A stretch of 5,728 bases of DNA from Candidatus Methanovirga basalitermitum. Its GTDB lineage: Archaea; Methanobacteriota; Methanobacteria; Methanobacteriales; Methanobacteriaceae. The translations under genes were made by a program, and so were the position numbers. Positions 1 to 5,569 of this stretch are shown piece by piece. The stretch's first letter is position 1. Each line of letters begins with the position of its first letter. Below the pieces are notes generated by a model. The model ran no database searches, was not told the DNA's origin, and saw only the letters and a program-made list of their open reading frames with translations. The stretch spans positions 1 to 5,728 of the forward strand of contig JAISZW010000115.1 in NCBI GenBank assembly GCA_031284445.1, given 5' to 3'.

Positions 1-97
1 GAATTAAACCTTTAAAATCAAAGTACAAAACTAACTTAAGAAAAAACTTCTAAATAATAGCTTATATCTAATAATGGAGGTTTATACTAATGAAAAA

Positions 98-210
98 TTT
101 CTTAGGTTGACAGCATTGCTTGTATTTTATAAAACTATATATAAGAGGGTATAATAAAATATTATTACATAATATATTATAGTACGAACCAATGCTGTAA
201 ACTTAAGAAA
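98..210. repeat. Long imperfect inverted repeat, about 21-bp arms
   Basis: The left arm 98-118 (from TTTCTTAGG to ACAGCATTG) is the reverse complement of the right arm 190-210 at 19 of 21 positions. One of the two differences would be a G-U pair in RNA. A further TT/AA pair continues inward beyond one mismatch. The 71-base spacer is itself partly self-complementary (TATAATA near 150 against TATTATA near 180) and carries TATATATA at 136-143. The whole can fold into one long hairpin of about 113 bases. It could be a MITE-like remnant, a cruciform, or a structured RNA. No clear target-site duplication flanks it. Confidence 0.55.
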
Positions 211-390
211 ATTATTTTTTAAAACTTTGGTTGAAATTAAAAATAAAGCTTGATAAACAAGATCTTAAATAGAAATTTTAATCAAAAATCCTTAATTTGA
301 CAGAAATGGTATTGAACTATAGTTAATGACCATATTTGAAAATTTTTTAATTGATTACATATTTTTTTAAAAATCCTATTTTTATTTGTA

Positions 391-527
391 GTAGTGGATA
401 AGTTCTTTAAAAAAATTTATTTTTTTAAATATAACTATATACATACATACTCACATACTTGTTTTTAATAATTATAATGAATGGTCATAAATAGCATTCG
501 CTTGAATAATCTGAACTTATCTACTAC
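391..527. repeat. Inverted repeat with 15-bp arms flanking a TATA-like core
   Basis: GTAGTGGATAAGTTC at 391-405 pairs with GAACTTATCTACTAC at 513-527 at 14 of 15 positions. The exception is a G opposite a T, which is a pair in RNA. The 107-base spacer contains the TATA-like stretch AAATATAACTATATA (427-441) followed by three ACATAC copies (441-458). A match this long over that distance is unlikely to be chance even in AT-rich DNA, because the arms include G and C. The role is unknown: terminal repeats of a small element or the closing stem of an RNA are both possible. Confidence 0.45.
427..441 (+). promoter_or_regulatory. Possible archaeal TATA box (weak)
   Basis: AAATATAACTATATA resembles an archaeal TATA element preceded by a T/A tract. 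Transcription would start near 455-465, which would give the arsR-like gene a leader of roughly 170-180 bases, or would express a separate small RNA. In DNA this AT-rich such matches arise by chance, so this is only a candidate. Confidence 0.2.
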
Positions 528-593
528 AGCATTAATCACTAAATAATATCATTAAAATTTTTCTAAAAATTATTTGAAATCATAAGACTTAAT

Positions 594-608
594 TATGTAA
601 ACTACATA
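594..608. promoter_or_regulatory. Palindrome upstream of the arsR-like gene, possible operator
   Basis: TATGTA-AAC-TACATA is a perfect 6-bp inverted repeat with a 3-base centre. It lies 25 bases before the start codon at 634. ArsR-family dimers typically bind short imperfect palindromes in their own promoter, so this is a reasonable autoregulatory site. A second, wider pair, ATTATG (592-597) and CATAAT (610-615), surrounds it. There is no experimental or comparative support in the window. Confidence 0.35.
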
Positions 609-620
609 TCATAATGTTGA

Positions 621-624
621 AGGA
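621..624 (+). promoter_or_regulatory. Ribosome binding site that fixes the arsR-like start
   Basis: AGGA (within GAAGGA) sits 9 bases before ATG 634. The in-frame TTG at 625 directly abuts this motif, with no spacer, so it cannot use it. This favours the ATG and a 119-residue protein. Confidence 0.55.
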
Positions 625-633
625 TTGAATTCT

Positions 634-993
634 ATGGATAATAATTCAAAAAAAATCAAAAAAGTCAATATACGAAGAGATGTCGTAGATAGAGTTAAAG
701 CAGACATGATTCCAAGAAAGAAATATTTGAAGTCTTCAGAATTATTTAGATTATTAGGAGATTACAACAGAATAAGAATAATTGATGCATTAAGTAGAGA
801 AGAATTATATGTGAATGAACTGGTCTATTTATTAGAGATTGGTCAAAGTACAGTATCTCACCATTTGAGACAATTAAGAAGTGCTGATCTTATTAAGTTC
901 CGAAAAAAAGATAAAAAAATTTTTTATTCAATTGAAAATACTGAATTAGTTGAGCTATTAAGATTAAATCTAATTTTATTGGATCTAAAATAA
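634..993 (+). CDS. ArsR/SmtB-family winged-helix transcriptional regulator lacking metal ligands
   Basis: The 119-residue protein is a small DNA-binding repressor of ArsR/SmtB type, acting as a dimer in the cytoplasm. A charged N-terminal arm (1-33) leads into the first core helices (SELFRLLGDYNRIRIIDAL, about 35-53), a turn helix (ELYVNELVYLLEIG, 57-70), the recognition helix (QSTVSHHLRQLRSADLI, 71-87), a lysine-rich wing (88-99, ending FYS) and a C-terminal dimer helix (101-119). The layout matches the SmtB/CadC branch. In metal sensors of that branch the 57-63 segment reads ELCVCDL and the last helix carries Asp/His ligands. Here it reads ELYVNEL, the last helix has no His, and the protein contains no Cys at all. 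Its only His residues are H76 and H77 in the DNA-reading helix. Metal sensing by the known sites is therefore unlikely, and the inducer is unknown. The gene stands alone, without an efflux pump or enzyme beside it. Family call is strong; target and signal are not known. Confidence 0.88.
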   Translation: MDNNSKKIKKVNIRRDVVDRVKADMIPRKKYLKSSELFRLLGDYNRIRIIDALSREELYVNELVYLLEIGQSTVSHHLRQLRSADLIKFRKKDKKIFYSIENTELVELLRLNLILLDLK

Positions 994-1010
994 GAGATTG
1001 TCAATTTATA

Positions 1011-1035
1011 ATATTTAGCTATTTAAGCTAAATAT
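1011..1035 (+). other. 10-bp hairpin after the arsR-like gene
   Basis: ATATTTAGCT (1011-1020) and AGCTAAATAT (1026-1035) pair perfectly around a 5-base loop, 17 bases after the stop codon. No T run follows on the plus strand, so it may be an mRNA 3' stabiliser or processing structure rather than a terminator. Confidence 0.4.
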
Positions 1036-1159
1036 ACTAATGAGAGTTTCTATAAACTTAATTTTAATATACTTTAATATGAAGTTTTATTCGTATTTTG
1101 TTTTCTGTGGGAAAATAATCCTATTTCCTGTCTTTTTTTGCTAATTTAACCATTATTTT

Positions 1160-1181
1160 TCATGAAATTCTCATGATTTTT
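1160..1181 (+). terminator. Candidate terminator for the arsR-like gene
   Basis: TCATGA-AATTC-TCATGA forms a 6-bp stem with a 5-base loop and is followed at once by TTTTT (1177-1181). The T tract lies only on the plus-strand side, which matches the arsR-like transcript, 167 bases past its stop. The stem is short. A separate T7 run at 1133-1139 could also serve, since archaeal termination relies mainly on T tracts. Confidence 0.35.
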
Positions 1182-1264
1182 CCATATTTATCGCTAAGCG
1201 ATCTGGTTTAGATTATATTTTTATATTCATTCTAATCCTTAGAAAGTTTTTAGTGAATAATAAA

Positions 1265-1288
1265 TCCCCAACATATAACTGTTGGGGA
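1265..1288 (-). terminator. Candidate terminator for argB
   Basis: TCCCCAAC (1265-1272) and GTTGGGGA (1281-1288) form a perfect 8-bp stem, which is GC-rich for this DNA, around an 8-base loop. It lies 15 bases beyond the argB stop on the minus strand. There it is followed by the T-rich TTTATTATT. Position and strength make it the best terminator for argB. Confidence 0.6.
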
Positions 1289-1302
1289 GAAAGTCAAATT
1301 AG

Positions 1303-2184
1303 CTATTTAGTTATCATTGTTCCAATACCATTTTTAGTAAATATTTCAAGAAGAAGTGAGTGTTTAATCCTTCCATCAATGATATGAGCTGATTTAACAC
1401 CCCCTTTAATAGCATTAACACATGTTTCTATTTTTGGGATCATTCCTCCACTTATAATTCCTTTTTCAATTAAATCATCGACATCATTTAACTTAATTTT
1501 TCTTATTAAGGTTTTTGGATCTTTAGAATCTTCTAAAACACCTGATACATCGGTTAAAATAATTAATTTTTCAGCATTAATTTCAGAAGCTAACTCACCA
1601 GCCACAGTATCTGCATTTAGATTTAATGTATCTCCATGAATATCCATACCTATGGGAGATATTACTGGAATATAATGGTTTTCTGTGAGTAAATCAATAA
1701 TTTCAGAATTTATAGACTCTATCTCTCCAACTAAACCTAAATCGATGGTAACTTCCTCACCAGTTTTACTATTTTTAATCTTTTGGAGAGCCTTTTTATG
1801 GGCTATAATTAAATTTGTATCTTTTCCAGAAAATCCAATTCCTCTACCACCATGTAAACCTATTTTTGAAACAAGGTTTGTATTAATTTTACCAACTAAA
1901 ACCATCTTAGTTATTTCCATTGTTTCTTCATCTGTAACTCTTAATCCTTGAATAAATTTAGGTTTTTTACCTAATTTGTGCATGGATCGTGTGATTTCTA
2001 AACCTCCACCATGAACAATGATAGGTTGCATTCCAACATACTTTAAGAGAACAGTATCTTCTACTGTAGAGGACATCCCATCTTCATCAATCATGGCATG
2101 ACCACCATACTTTATCATTATCTTTTTAGTATGGAACTTCTTTATATATGGTAAAGCTTCAACTAATATATCAACTGTGTGCAT
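1303..2184 (-). CDS. argB: Acetylglutamate kinase (arginine biosynthesis, step 2)
   Basis: The 293-residue cytoplasmic enzyme phosphorylates N-acetyl-L-glutamate with ATP, the second and often controlling step of arginine synthesis. It shows the amino-acid kinase fold: ATP-binding K25-YGG-HAM (25-31), the glycine loop VHGGG (57-61), GLRVTDEETMEI (80-91), LSGKD-like FSGKD (118-122), NLNADTVAGELA (188-199), LTDVSGVL (210-217), GGMIPKIETC (246-255) with catalytic-type K251, and the C-terminal HIIDGR...LLLEIFTKNGIGTM. Length is normal for the family. The N-terminal helix (residues 1-20, ending LPYIKKFH) and the GIGTM tail are the features found in arginine-inhibited, hexameric forms, so feedback inhibition is likely (inference). 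An oddity is Leu62 where most relatives have Pro (GGGPEI). The ATG is supported by GTGAT (2190-2194) five bases upstream. No other arg gene is in the window, and the gene seems to be transcribed alone. Confidence 0.96.
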   Translation of the reverse strand: MHTVDILVEALPYIKKFHTKKIMIKYGGHAMIDEDGMSSTVEDTVLLKYVGMQPIIVHGGGLEITRSMHKLGKKPKFIQGLRVTDEETMEITKMVLVGKINTNLVSKIGLHGGRGIGFSGKDTNLIIAHKKALQKIKNSKTGEEVTIDLGLVGEIESINSEIIDLLTENHYIPVISPIGMDIHGDTLNLNADTVAGELASEINAEKLIILTDVSGVLEDSKDPKTLIRKIKLNDVDDLIEKGIISGGMIPKIETCVNAIKGGVKSAHIIDGRIKHSLLLEIFTKNGIGTMITK

Positions 2185-2244
2185 ATCATATCACTAAAAT
2201 CGTTTCTTTTATTATATTATTTGTATTGAGTTAATTTGGACTTT

Positions 2245-2252
2245 AAATTATA
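2245..2252 (-). promoter_or_regulatory. Possible TATA box of argB (weak)
   Basis: Read on the minus strand this is TATAATTT. Transcription would start near 2222, giving a leader of about 38 bases that includes the GTGAT ribosome site. A second candidate, AATAATATAAT at 2211-2222, would give a start near 2190 and cut into the ribosome site, so it fits less well. Confidence 0.25.
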
Positions 2253-2270
2253 GTTGCTTTGTAAAGTTCT

Positions 2271-2418
2271 TAAAAAATGAATTTTTTCAAATAAAGAAAG
2301 TCATAGACTTTCTAATTGAACAAGTTCAATAAATAAAATCAAAGATTTATTCACAAAGTGAATTTAGAAAAATCAAAGATTTTTTGTTTCTAACTTTAAA
2401 AAATAAATTTTTTAAAAT
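2271..2418. repeat. Hairpin array, copy 1
   Basis: A run of short inverted repeats lies nearly end to end: an A/T stem at about 2272-2289; AGAAAGTC-ATA-GACTTTCT (2295-2313); ATTGAAC-AA-GTTCAAT (2315-2330); AAATC-AAA-GATTT (2336-2348); ATTCAC-AAA-GTGAAT (2349-2363); AAAAATC-AAA-GATTTTT (2368-2384); and a closing AAAAAAT-AA-ATTTTTT unit. Three segments recur in copy 2: 2292-2333 equals 2565-2606 (42 bases exact), 2346-2367 equals 2656-2677 (22 bases) and 2386-2418 equals 2696-2728 (33 bases). The role is unknown. It could be a dispersed non-autonomous element or an RNA-processing or recombination structure. Confidence 0.8.
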
Positions 2419-2527
2419 AGAGTAAAAAATTAAAATAATTACATATATTCATTCATTTAAAATAATAATAATTATTAGTTCATATAATTTAAAAAATATT
2501 GATTTTATAATATTAAATTTAAAATAA

Positions 2528-2728
2528 AGAAAACTTCGTTTTCTAACTTAAAACAAGTTTTAAGTAAAGAAAGTCATAGACTTTCTAATTGAACAAGTTC
2601 AATAAAGAAAATCATAGACTTTCTAATTGAACAAATTCAATAAAGAAAAACTTTGTTTATTCACAAAGTGAATTTAGGGAAATCTTTGATTTCCCGTTTC
2701 TAACTTTAAAAAATAAATTTTTTAAAAT
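2528..2728. repeat. Hairpin array, copy 2 (expanded)
   Basis: This copy has the same module order as copy 1 with extra units in front: AGAAAAC-TTC-GTTTTCT (2528-2544), CTTAAAAC-AA-GTTTTAAG (2547-2564), AGAAAGTC-ATA-GACTTTCT (2568-2586), ATTGAAC-AA-GTTCAAT (2588-2603), a degenerate repeat of the last two (2606-2640), AAAC-TTT-GTTT (2648-2658), ATTCAC-AAA-GTGAAT (2659-2673), GGGAAATC-TTT-GATTTCCC (2677-2695) and the closing A/T unit. Stems that differ from copy 1 have changed on both sides, so pairing is kept. That indicates the structure matters, or that units are exchanged as whole hairpins. Confidence 0.8.
2565..2640. repeat. Tandem duplication, 38-bp period, two copies
   Basis: Bases 2565-2602 and 2603-2640 are identical except for two positions (G2573 to A2611 and G2597 to A2635). 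Each copy holds one AGAAAGTC-type and one ATTGAAC-type hairpin. Both changes in the second copy weaken its stems, so the second copy is decaying while the first matches the array at 2292. Confidence 0.8.
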
Positions 2729-2852
2729 TAAGAATATTAATGATTAAAATTTATTTAAAAAATTAAAAACTTTTCCATAAGTACTATATTAAGTAAAAAA
2801 TATTTATTATAAATTATATATATTTTCATAAGAAATTTACTTTAAAATTCAG

Positions 2853-2888
2853 AAAAAATACATTTAAAATCTTACAATTTCAAATGTA
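2853..2888 (-). terminator. Terminator of hypF
   Basis: On the minus strand TACATTT (2888-2882) pairs with AAATGTA (2865-2859), and an inner AAAT/ATTT pair shortens the loop. The stem is followed immediately by TTTTTT (2858-2853). It lies about 63 bases past the hypF stop. The hairpin with its direct T6 tail has the right orientation only for hypF. Confidence 0.5.
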
Positions 2889-2909
2889 AATGAGATTCTC
2901 AATAGCCAA

Positions 2910-2931
2910 CCCCATCGATTTTGACACAGCC
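2910..2931. mobile_element. Possible stranded end of an insertion sequence
   Basis: CCCCATCGA (2910-2918) followed by TTTTGACACAGCC (2919-2931) stands out as GC-richer than its surroundings. Ends of the form TTTTGACACAGCC, or GGCTGTGTCAAAA on the other strand, are common terminal repeats of IS1182-like and related DDE elements. No partner repeat or transposase belonging to it is seen in the window, so this would be a relic left by decay or deletion. The call rests on remembered end sequences and is tentative. Confidence 0.3.
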
Positions 2932-2951
2932 ATTAAATTGATGTTATAAAT

Positions 2952-5255
2952 TCAACTTTTTCTATATGAACTAATAATAGCTTGTCCTAATGAAACTGAT
3001 CCATCACCTGCACAGGAATTGTTGTTTCTAATGAATTTAAATCCTTGTTTTTCAACATATTTTTTAACATAGTTTGAAATAGCTTCATTGTAGAATACTC
3101 CTCCAGTTGCTCCAATCACATCAACATTTTTCATGATTGCTCCATCAACTGCCATTTTTCCAAGTCCAATAGCTATTGATTCTTGACCAGTTTTAGCAAT
3201 GTCTTTAATAGCTATTCCCTTATTCCTCATTTCAATCACTTGTTTTAGAATAGATGATGTATCTAAGACAGGTCTATTTTCATATTTACTAAATTCAACT
3301 TCGATTTTCATCTTGGAAGTGGATTTTGAAGCAATTGATTCTAATTTCATTGAGGCTTCTCCTTCATAGGTTCTTTTTCCACATATTCCAAGAGCAACAG
3401 CTATTGAATCTAGGACTCTACCTGTACTTGTTGTTATCGGAACATTAAAATTTTTTTCTAGCTGTTTAAAAACCATGTCGATTTCTTTTTCCTTGTATTT
3501 AAAGAAATCAATATAGTTGTTGATAAATAATTTTCTAAGCTCATCTTCGTCGTAAACATTGTATAGTAGTGAAAGTAAAAATCTTGCTGGATATTTGGTT
3601 GATGTGTCTCCACCAGGTATCTTTTGAGGTGATAGTGAAGCAAGTCTTTTATATGATCCTATATCAGAGTATAGTATTTCTCCCCCCCATGCAGTTTTAT
3701 CATCACCGTAACCTACTCCGTCTGCTCCAATGAAAACTAATTCATCTACATTATTATCAAATGCTAAAACGGCTCCATGAGCATGATGATGCTGAATCTT
3801 GACAAGTTCAGATCCATATTCTTTTGAAATTTCCATCCCAAGAGAGCTTGTATGAAACTGTGGATGCATATCAATAGCTACAAGGTCAAAGTTCTTAGTT
3901 GAAGTTATCCTAGCAAGATGATCAATTCCATCTTGTAAGAATTGATAGGTTTTAAATTTATTTGTATTTCCAATATGCTGTGAGACAAATCCAAGCCCAT
4001 CCTTTAGTATTGTGAAGGTAACATCAAGTTCACTACCTAAAGCTAAAACATTTAAATCATTTAAATCATTTGAATACTTTTTAAGATTGTATGGTGTTGG
4101 AGCATAACCTCGTGATCTTCTAATAAATGATAACTTTCCATCAACATATCTAATTACAGAATCATCGCACCGATTAGCTATTTTTCTGTTGTGTATGAGG
4201 AAGTAATCAGCTATTCCATTTAATTCATTTAAAATATCTTCATTGTTTATGACCATAGGTTCTCCAGGAATATTCGCTGAAGTCATCACATAAGCAGGTT
4301 CATTAGTATAATCAAAGAGTAGATAATGAATTGGTGAATATGGTAAAATCACTCCGATATTGTGCAAGATAGGGGCAAGAGAATCAGGAAAAGAATAGTT
4401 TTTATTTTTCCTAACAACAACAATAGGACTTTCAATAGATTTCAATGATTTTTCCTCTAACTCACCAAGTTCTGCAAATGTTTTTATGGTTTCAATATCT
4501 GGAGACATTATAGCAAATGGTTGATTAGGTCTATTTAATCTTTTTCTTAATTTTAAGATAACATCATCATCATTCACACTACAAACTAAATGTGTTCCTC
4601 CAATACCCTTCATAGCTATTATATTTCCATCATCTAACAATTCAACAGTTCTTTTTACTGAATCTCCATTAATATGTTCATGTTCCCTATTGTATAAAGT
4701 AAGTATTGGTCCACATTTATCACAACAACTTGCCTCAGCATGATAACGTCTATCCAATGGATCTTCATATTCCATTAAACATTCTTCACATAAAGGAAAA
4801 TCATCCATTGTAGTTCTATCTCTATCATAAGGAATGGATTTTATAACGCTAAAACGTGGACCACAATTAGTACATGCAACGAATGGAAACCTATATCTTC
4901 GATTGTTTTTATCTCTTAATTCTTTAAGGCAATTTTTACATACAGCTAAATCAGGAGGGACAACAGAACTCCCAGATGAACTTAAAGAGCTTTTAAAAAT
5001 TTTAAAATCAGTAAATGTCTTATCACAGACTATCTTTTCATGCTCAATAGAGTTTATTTTAGAAACAGGAGGTTTTTCGTCACATAAAAACCTAATAAAT
5101 TCTCTCATATTCTCTCCTTGAGCAATTATTTCAACAAGATTTCCAAAATTTCTAACATAACCTTTAATTTCAAGTTTTTTAGCTATTCTATACACATTAG
5201 GTCTAAATCCCACGCCTTGAACAATCCCTTGAATCCATATCCTAACAGTTTCCAT
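2952..5255 (-). CDS. hypF: Carbamoyltransferase HypF, [NiFe]-hydrogenase maturation
   Basis: The 767-residue cytoplasmic protein uses carbamoyl phosphate and ATP to make carbamoyl-adenylate and transfers the carbamoyl group to the C-terminal Cys of HypE, the source of the CN ligands of the [NiFe] centre. Domains in order: acylphosphatase (1-90; VQGVGFR 12-18 with R18, GYVRN with N36); two zinc fingers with cysteines 106, 109, 128, 131 and 156, 159, 178, 181, at exactly the canonical spacing; a YrdC-like adenylation domain (about 200-385; KGIGGTHL 216-223, SANIPGEP 326-333, RRSRGYAP 379-386); a linker with a small NDLNDLN repeat (397-403); and a Kae1-like transferase domain (404-767; IQHHHAH 487-493, DGVGYGDD, WGGE 523-526, GGD 548-550, GDGSVSLGQA 750-759). 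All key motifs are present and the length is typical. GGAG (5263-5266) seven bases upstream supports the ATG. No other hyp or hydrogenase gene is in the window. Confidence 0.97.
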   Translation of the reverse strand: METVRIWIQGIVQGVGFRPNVYRIAKKLEIKGYVRNFGNLVEIIAQGENMREFIRFLCDEKPPVSKINSIEHEKIVCDKTFTDFKIFKSSLSSSGSSVVPPDLAVCKNCLKELRDKNNRRYRFPFVACTNCGPRFSVIKSIPYDRDRTTMDDFPLCEECLMEYEDPLDRRYHAEASCCDKCGPILTLYNREHEHINGDSVKRTVELLDDGNIIAMKGIGGTHLVCSVNDDDVILKLRKRLNRPNQPFAIMSPDIETIKTFAELGELEEKSLKSIESPIVVVRKNKNYSFPDSLAPILHNIGVILPYSPIHYLLFDYTNEPAYVMTSANIPGEPMVINNEDILNELNGIADYFLIHNRKIANRCDDSVIRYVDGKLSFIRRSRGYAPTPYNLKKYSNDLNDLNVLALGSELDVTFTILKDGLGFVSQHIGNTNKFKTYQFLQDGIDHLARITSTKNFDLVAIDMHPQFHTSSLGMEISKEYGSELVKIQHHHAHGAVLAFDNNVDELVFIGADGVGYGDDKTAWGGEILYSDIGSYKRLASLSPQKIPGGDTSTKYPARFLLSLLYNVYDEDELRKLFINNYIDFFKYKEKEIDMVFKQLEKNFNVPITTSTGRVLDSIAVALGICGKRTYEGEASMKLESIASKSTSKMKIEVEFSKYENRPVLDTSSILKQVIEMRNKGIAIKDIAKTGQESIAIGLGKMAVDGAIMKNVDVIGATGGVFYNEAISNYVKKYVEKQGFKFIRNNNSCAGDGSVSLGQAIISSYRKS

Positions 5256-5303
5256 ATTATGACTCCAATTTTTAGAATTAGGGAGGTTATACTATTTTTA
5301 TCA

Positions 5304-5311
5304 ATTATAAA
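5304..5311 (-). promoter_or_regulatory. Likely TATA box of hypF
   Basis: On the minus strand this reads TTTATAAT. A start about 25 bases downstream falls near 5282, leaving a leader of about 27 bases that contains the GGAG ribosome site. The palindrome ATAGCTAT sits directly upstream, where the BRE would be. Confidence 0.45.
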
Positions 5312-5313
5312 CT

Positions 5314-5346
5314 ATAGCTATTTAATAAAAAGCTTATAATAGCTAT
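5314..5346. promoter_or_regulatory. Pair of ATAGCTAT palindromes upstream of hypF
   Basis: The 8-base palindrome ATAGCTAT occurs at 5314-5321 and again at 5339-5346 (there extended to AATAGCTATT). The two start 25 bases apart, and the first touches the hypF TATA box. They could be binding sites for a dimeric regulator. In AT-rich DNA a chance origin cannot be excluded. Confidence 0.3.
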
Positions 5347-5538
5347 TGTTTTTCAATTAATTAATACTTTTCTTTTTTTTAAACTTTTCCAGTTATTTTT
5401 TGTTAACTTTTTAAAAATTATAGTGTATTGTAAAATTAAATTTGTTATGATTAAATACAGTTTAGAATTTGATAAATTTTTTAATTCGTTTAAAATACTT
5501 AATTATTTAACACTCATGAACCTAACATAGTGCATAAG

Positions 5539-5546
5539 TATATATA
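5539..5546 (+). promoter_or_regulatory. TATA box of the transposase gene
   Basis: TATATATA lies 24 bases before ATG 5570. In archaea transcription starts about 25 bases past the TATA box, so the message would begin at or next to the start codon. This is a leaderless arrangement, in line with the absence of a ribosome site here. Confidence 0.5.
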
Positions 5547-5569
5547 GTTTTTTGTATAGATTATAATTC

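Larger units (their letters stand above)
1..633. other. Gene-free AT-rich region upstream of the arsR-like gene
   Basis: No reading frame of credible length or composition is visible on either strand. The region is extremely AT-rich. It holds two long inverted repeats, listed separately (98-210 and 391-527), a TATA-like stretch at 136-143 inside the first, another at 427-441 inside the second, and a small palindrome at 594-608 before the regulator gene. A 12-base sequence, AACTTAAGAAAA, occurs at 33-44 and again at 200-211. ACATAC occurs three times at 441-458. The length and structure suggest a non-coding RNA locus or remains of mobile DNA, but nothing here proves either. Confidence 0.7.
994..1302. 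other. Convergent intergenic gap with several hairpins
   Basis: This 309-bp gap lies between two converging genes and has no credible reading frame. It contains four hairpins: 1011-1035, 1160-1176 (followed by T5), 1190-1202 (ATCGC-TAA-GCGAT) and 1265-1288. There is also a T7 run at 1133-1139. The content fits transcription termination from both sides. Confidence 0.7.
2185..2951. other. 767-bp spacer between hypF and argB with hairpin array
   Basis: No credible gene is present. Read from argB outward, the spacer holds the argB start signals (2190-2252), the first hairpin array (2271-2418), an AT-only stretch (2419-2527), the second array (2528-2728), another AT-rich stretch, the hypF terminator (2853-2888) and a GC-richer patch that resembles an insertion-sequence end (2910-2931). 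Short frames here, such as a 19-codon one at 2890-2949, have no supporting signals. Confidence 0.75.
5256..5569. other. Divergent intergenic region between hypF and the transposase
   Basis: This 314-bp gap carries the hypF start signals on the left (5263-5346) and the transposase promoter on the right (5539-5546). The middle, about 5350-5500, is almost pure A/T with T runs and shows no gene or clear structure. The left end of the insertion sequence should lie somewhere between about 5500 and 5535, but its terminal repeat cannot be set without the other end. Confidence 0.65.

Noticed and set aside
90..110. Six-codon frame (MKNFLG) behind a good GGAGG at 76-80
   Set aside because: The ribosome site and spacing look real, but six codons with no gene downstream cannot be supported as a gene or leader peptide.
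625..633. TTG at 625 as the start of the arsR-like gene
   Set aside because: It directly abuts the AGGA motif, leaving no spacer, and adds only three residues. ATG 634 has proper spacing.
994..1302. tRNA or other stable RNA gene in the convergent gap
   Set aside because: No T-loop sequence, acceptor stem or cloverleaf could be found; the hairpins look like termination structures.
1685..1951. Plus-strand open frame of 88 codons
   Set aside because: It is the antisense shadow of argB, whose protein is clearly conserved.
2292..2640. CRISPR-like array
   Set aside because: The repeats are self-complementary modules laid next to one another, without unique spacers of constant length, and no cas gene is present.
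2890..2949. 19-codon plus-strand frame starting MRFSIANPIDFD
   Set aside because: It has no ribosome site, is very short and overlaps the presumed insertion-sequence end. Its protein-like look may be chance.
3458..3643. Minus-strand open frame of 61 codons
   Set aside because: It lies inside hypF in another frame and has no family features.
4834..5339. Two plus-strand open frames (4834-5121 and 5118-5339)
   Set aside because: The first is antisense to the 5' part of hypF. The second mostly is, and then runs into the hypF promoter region.
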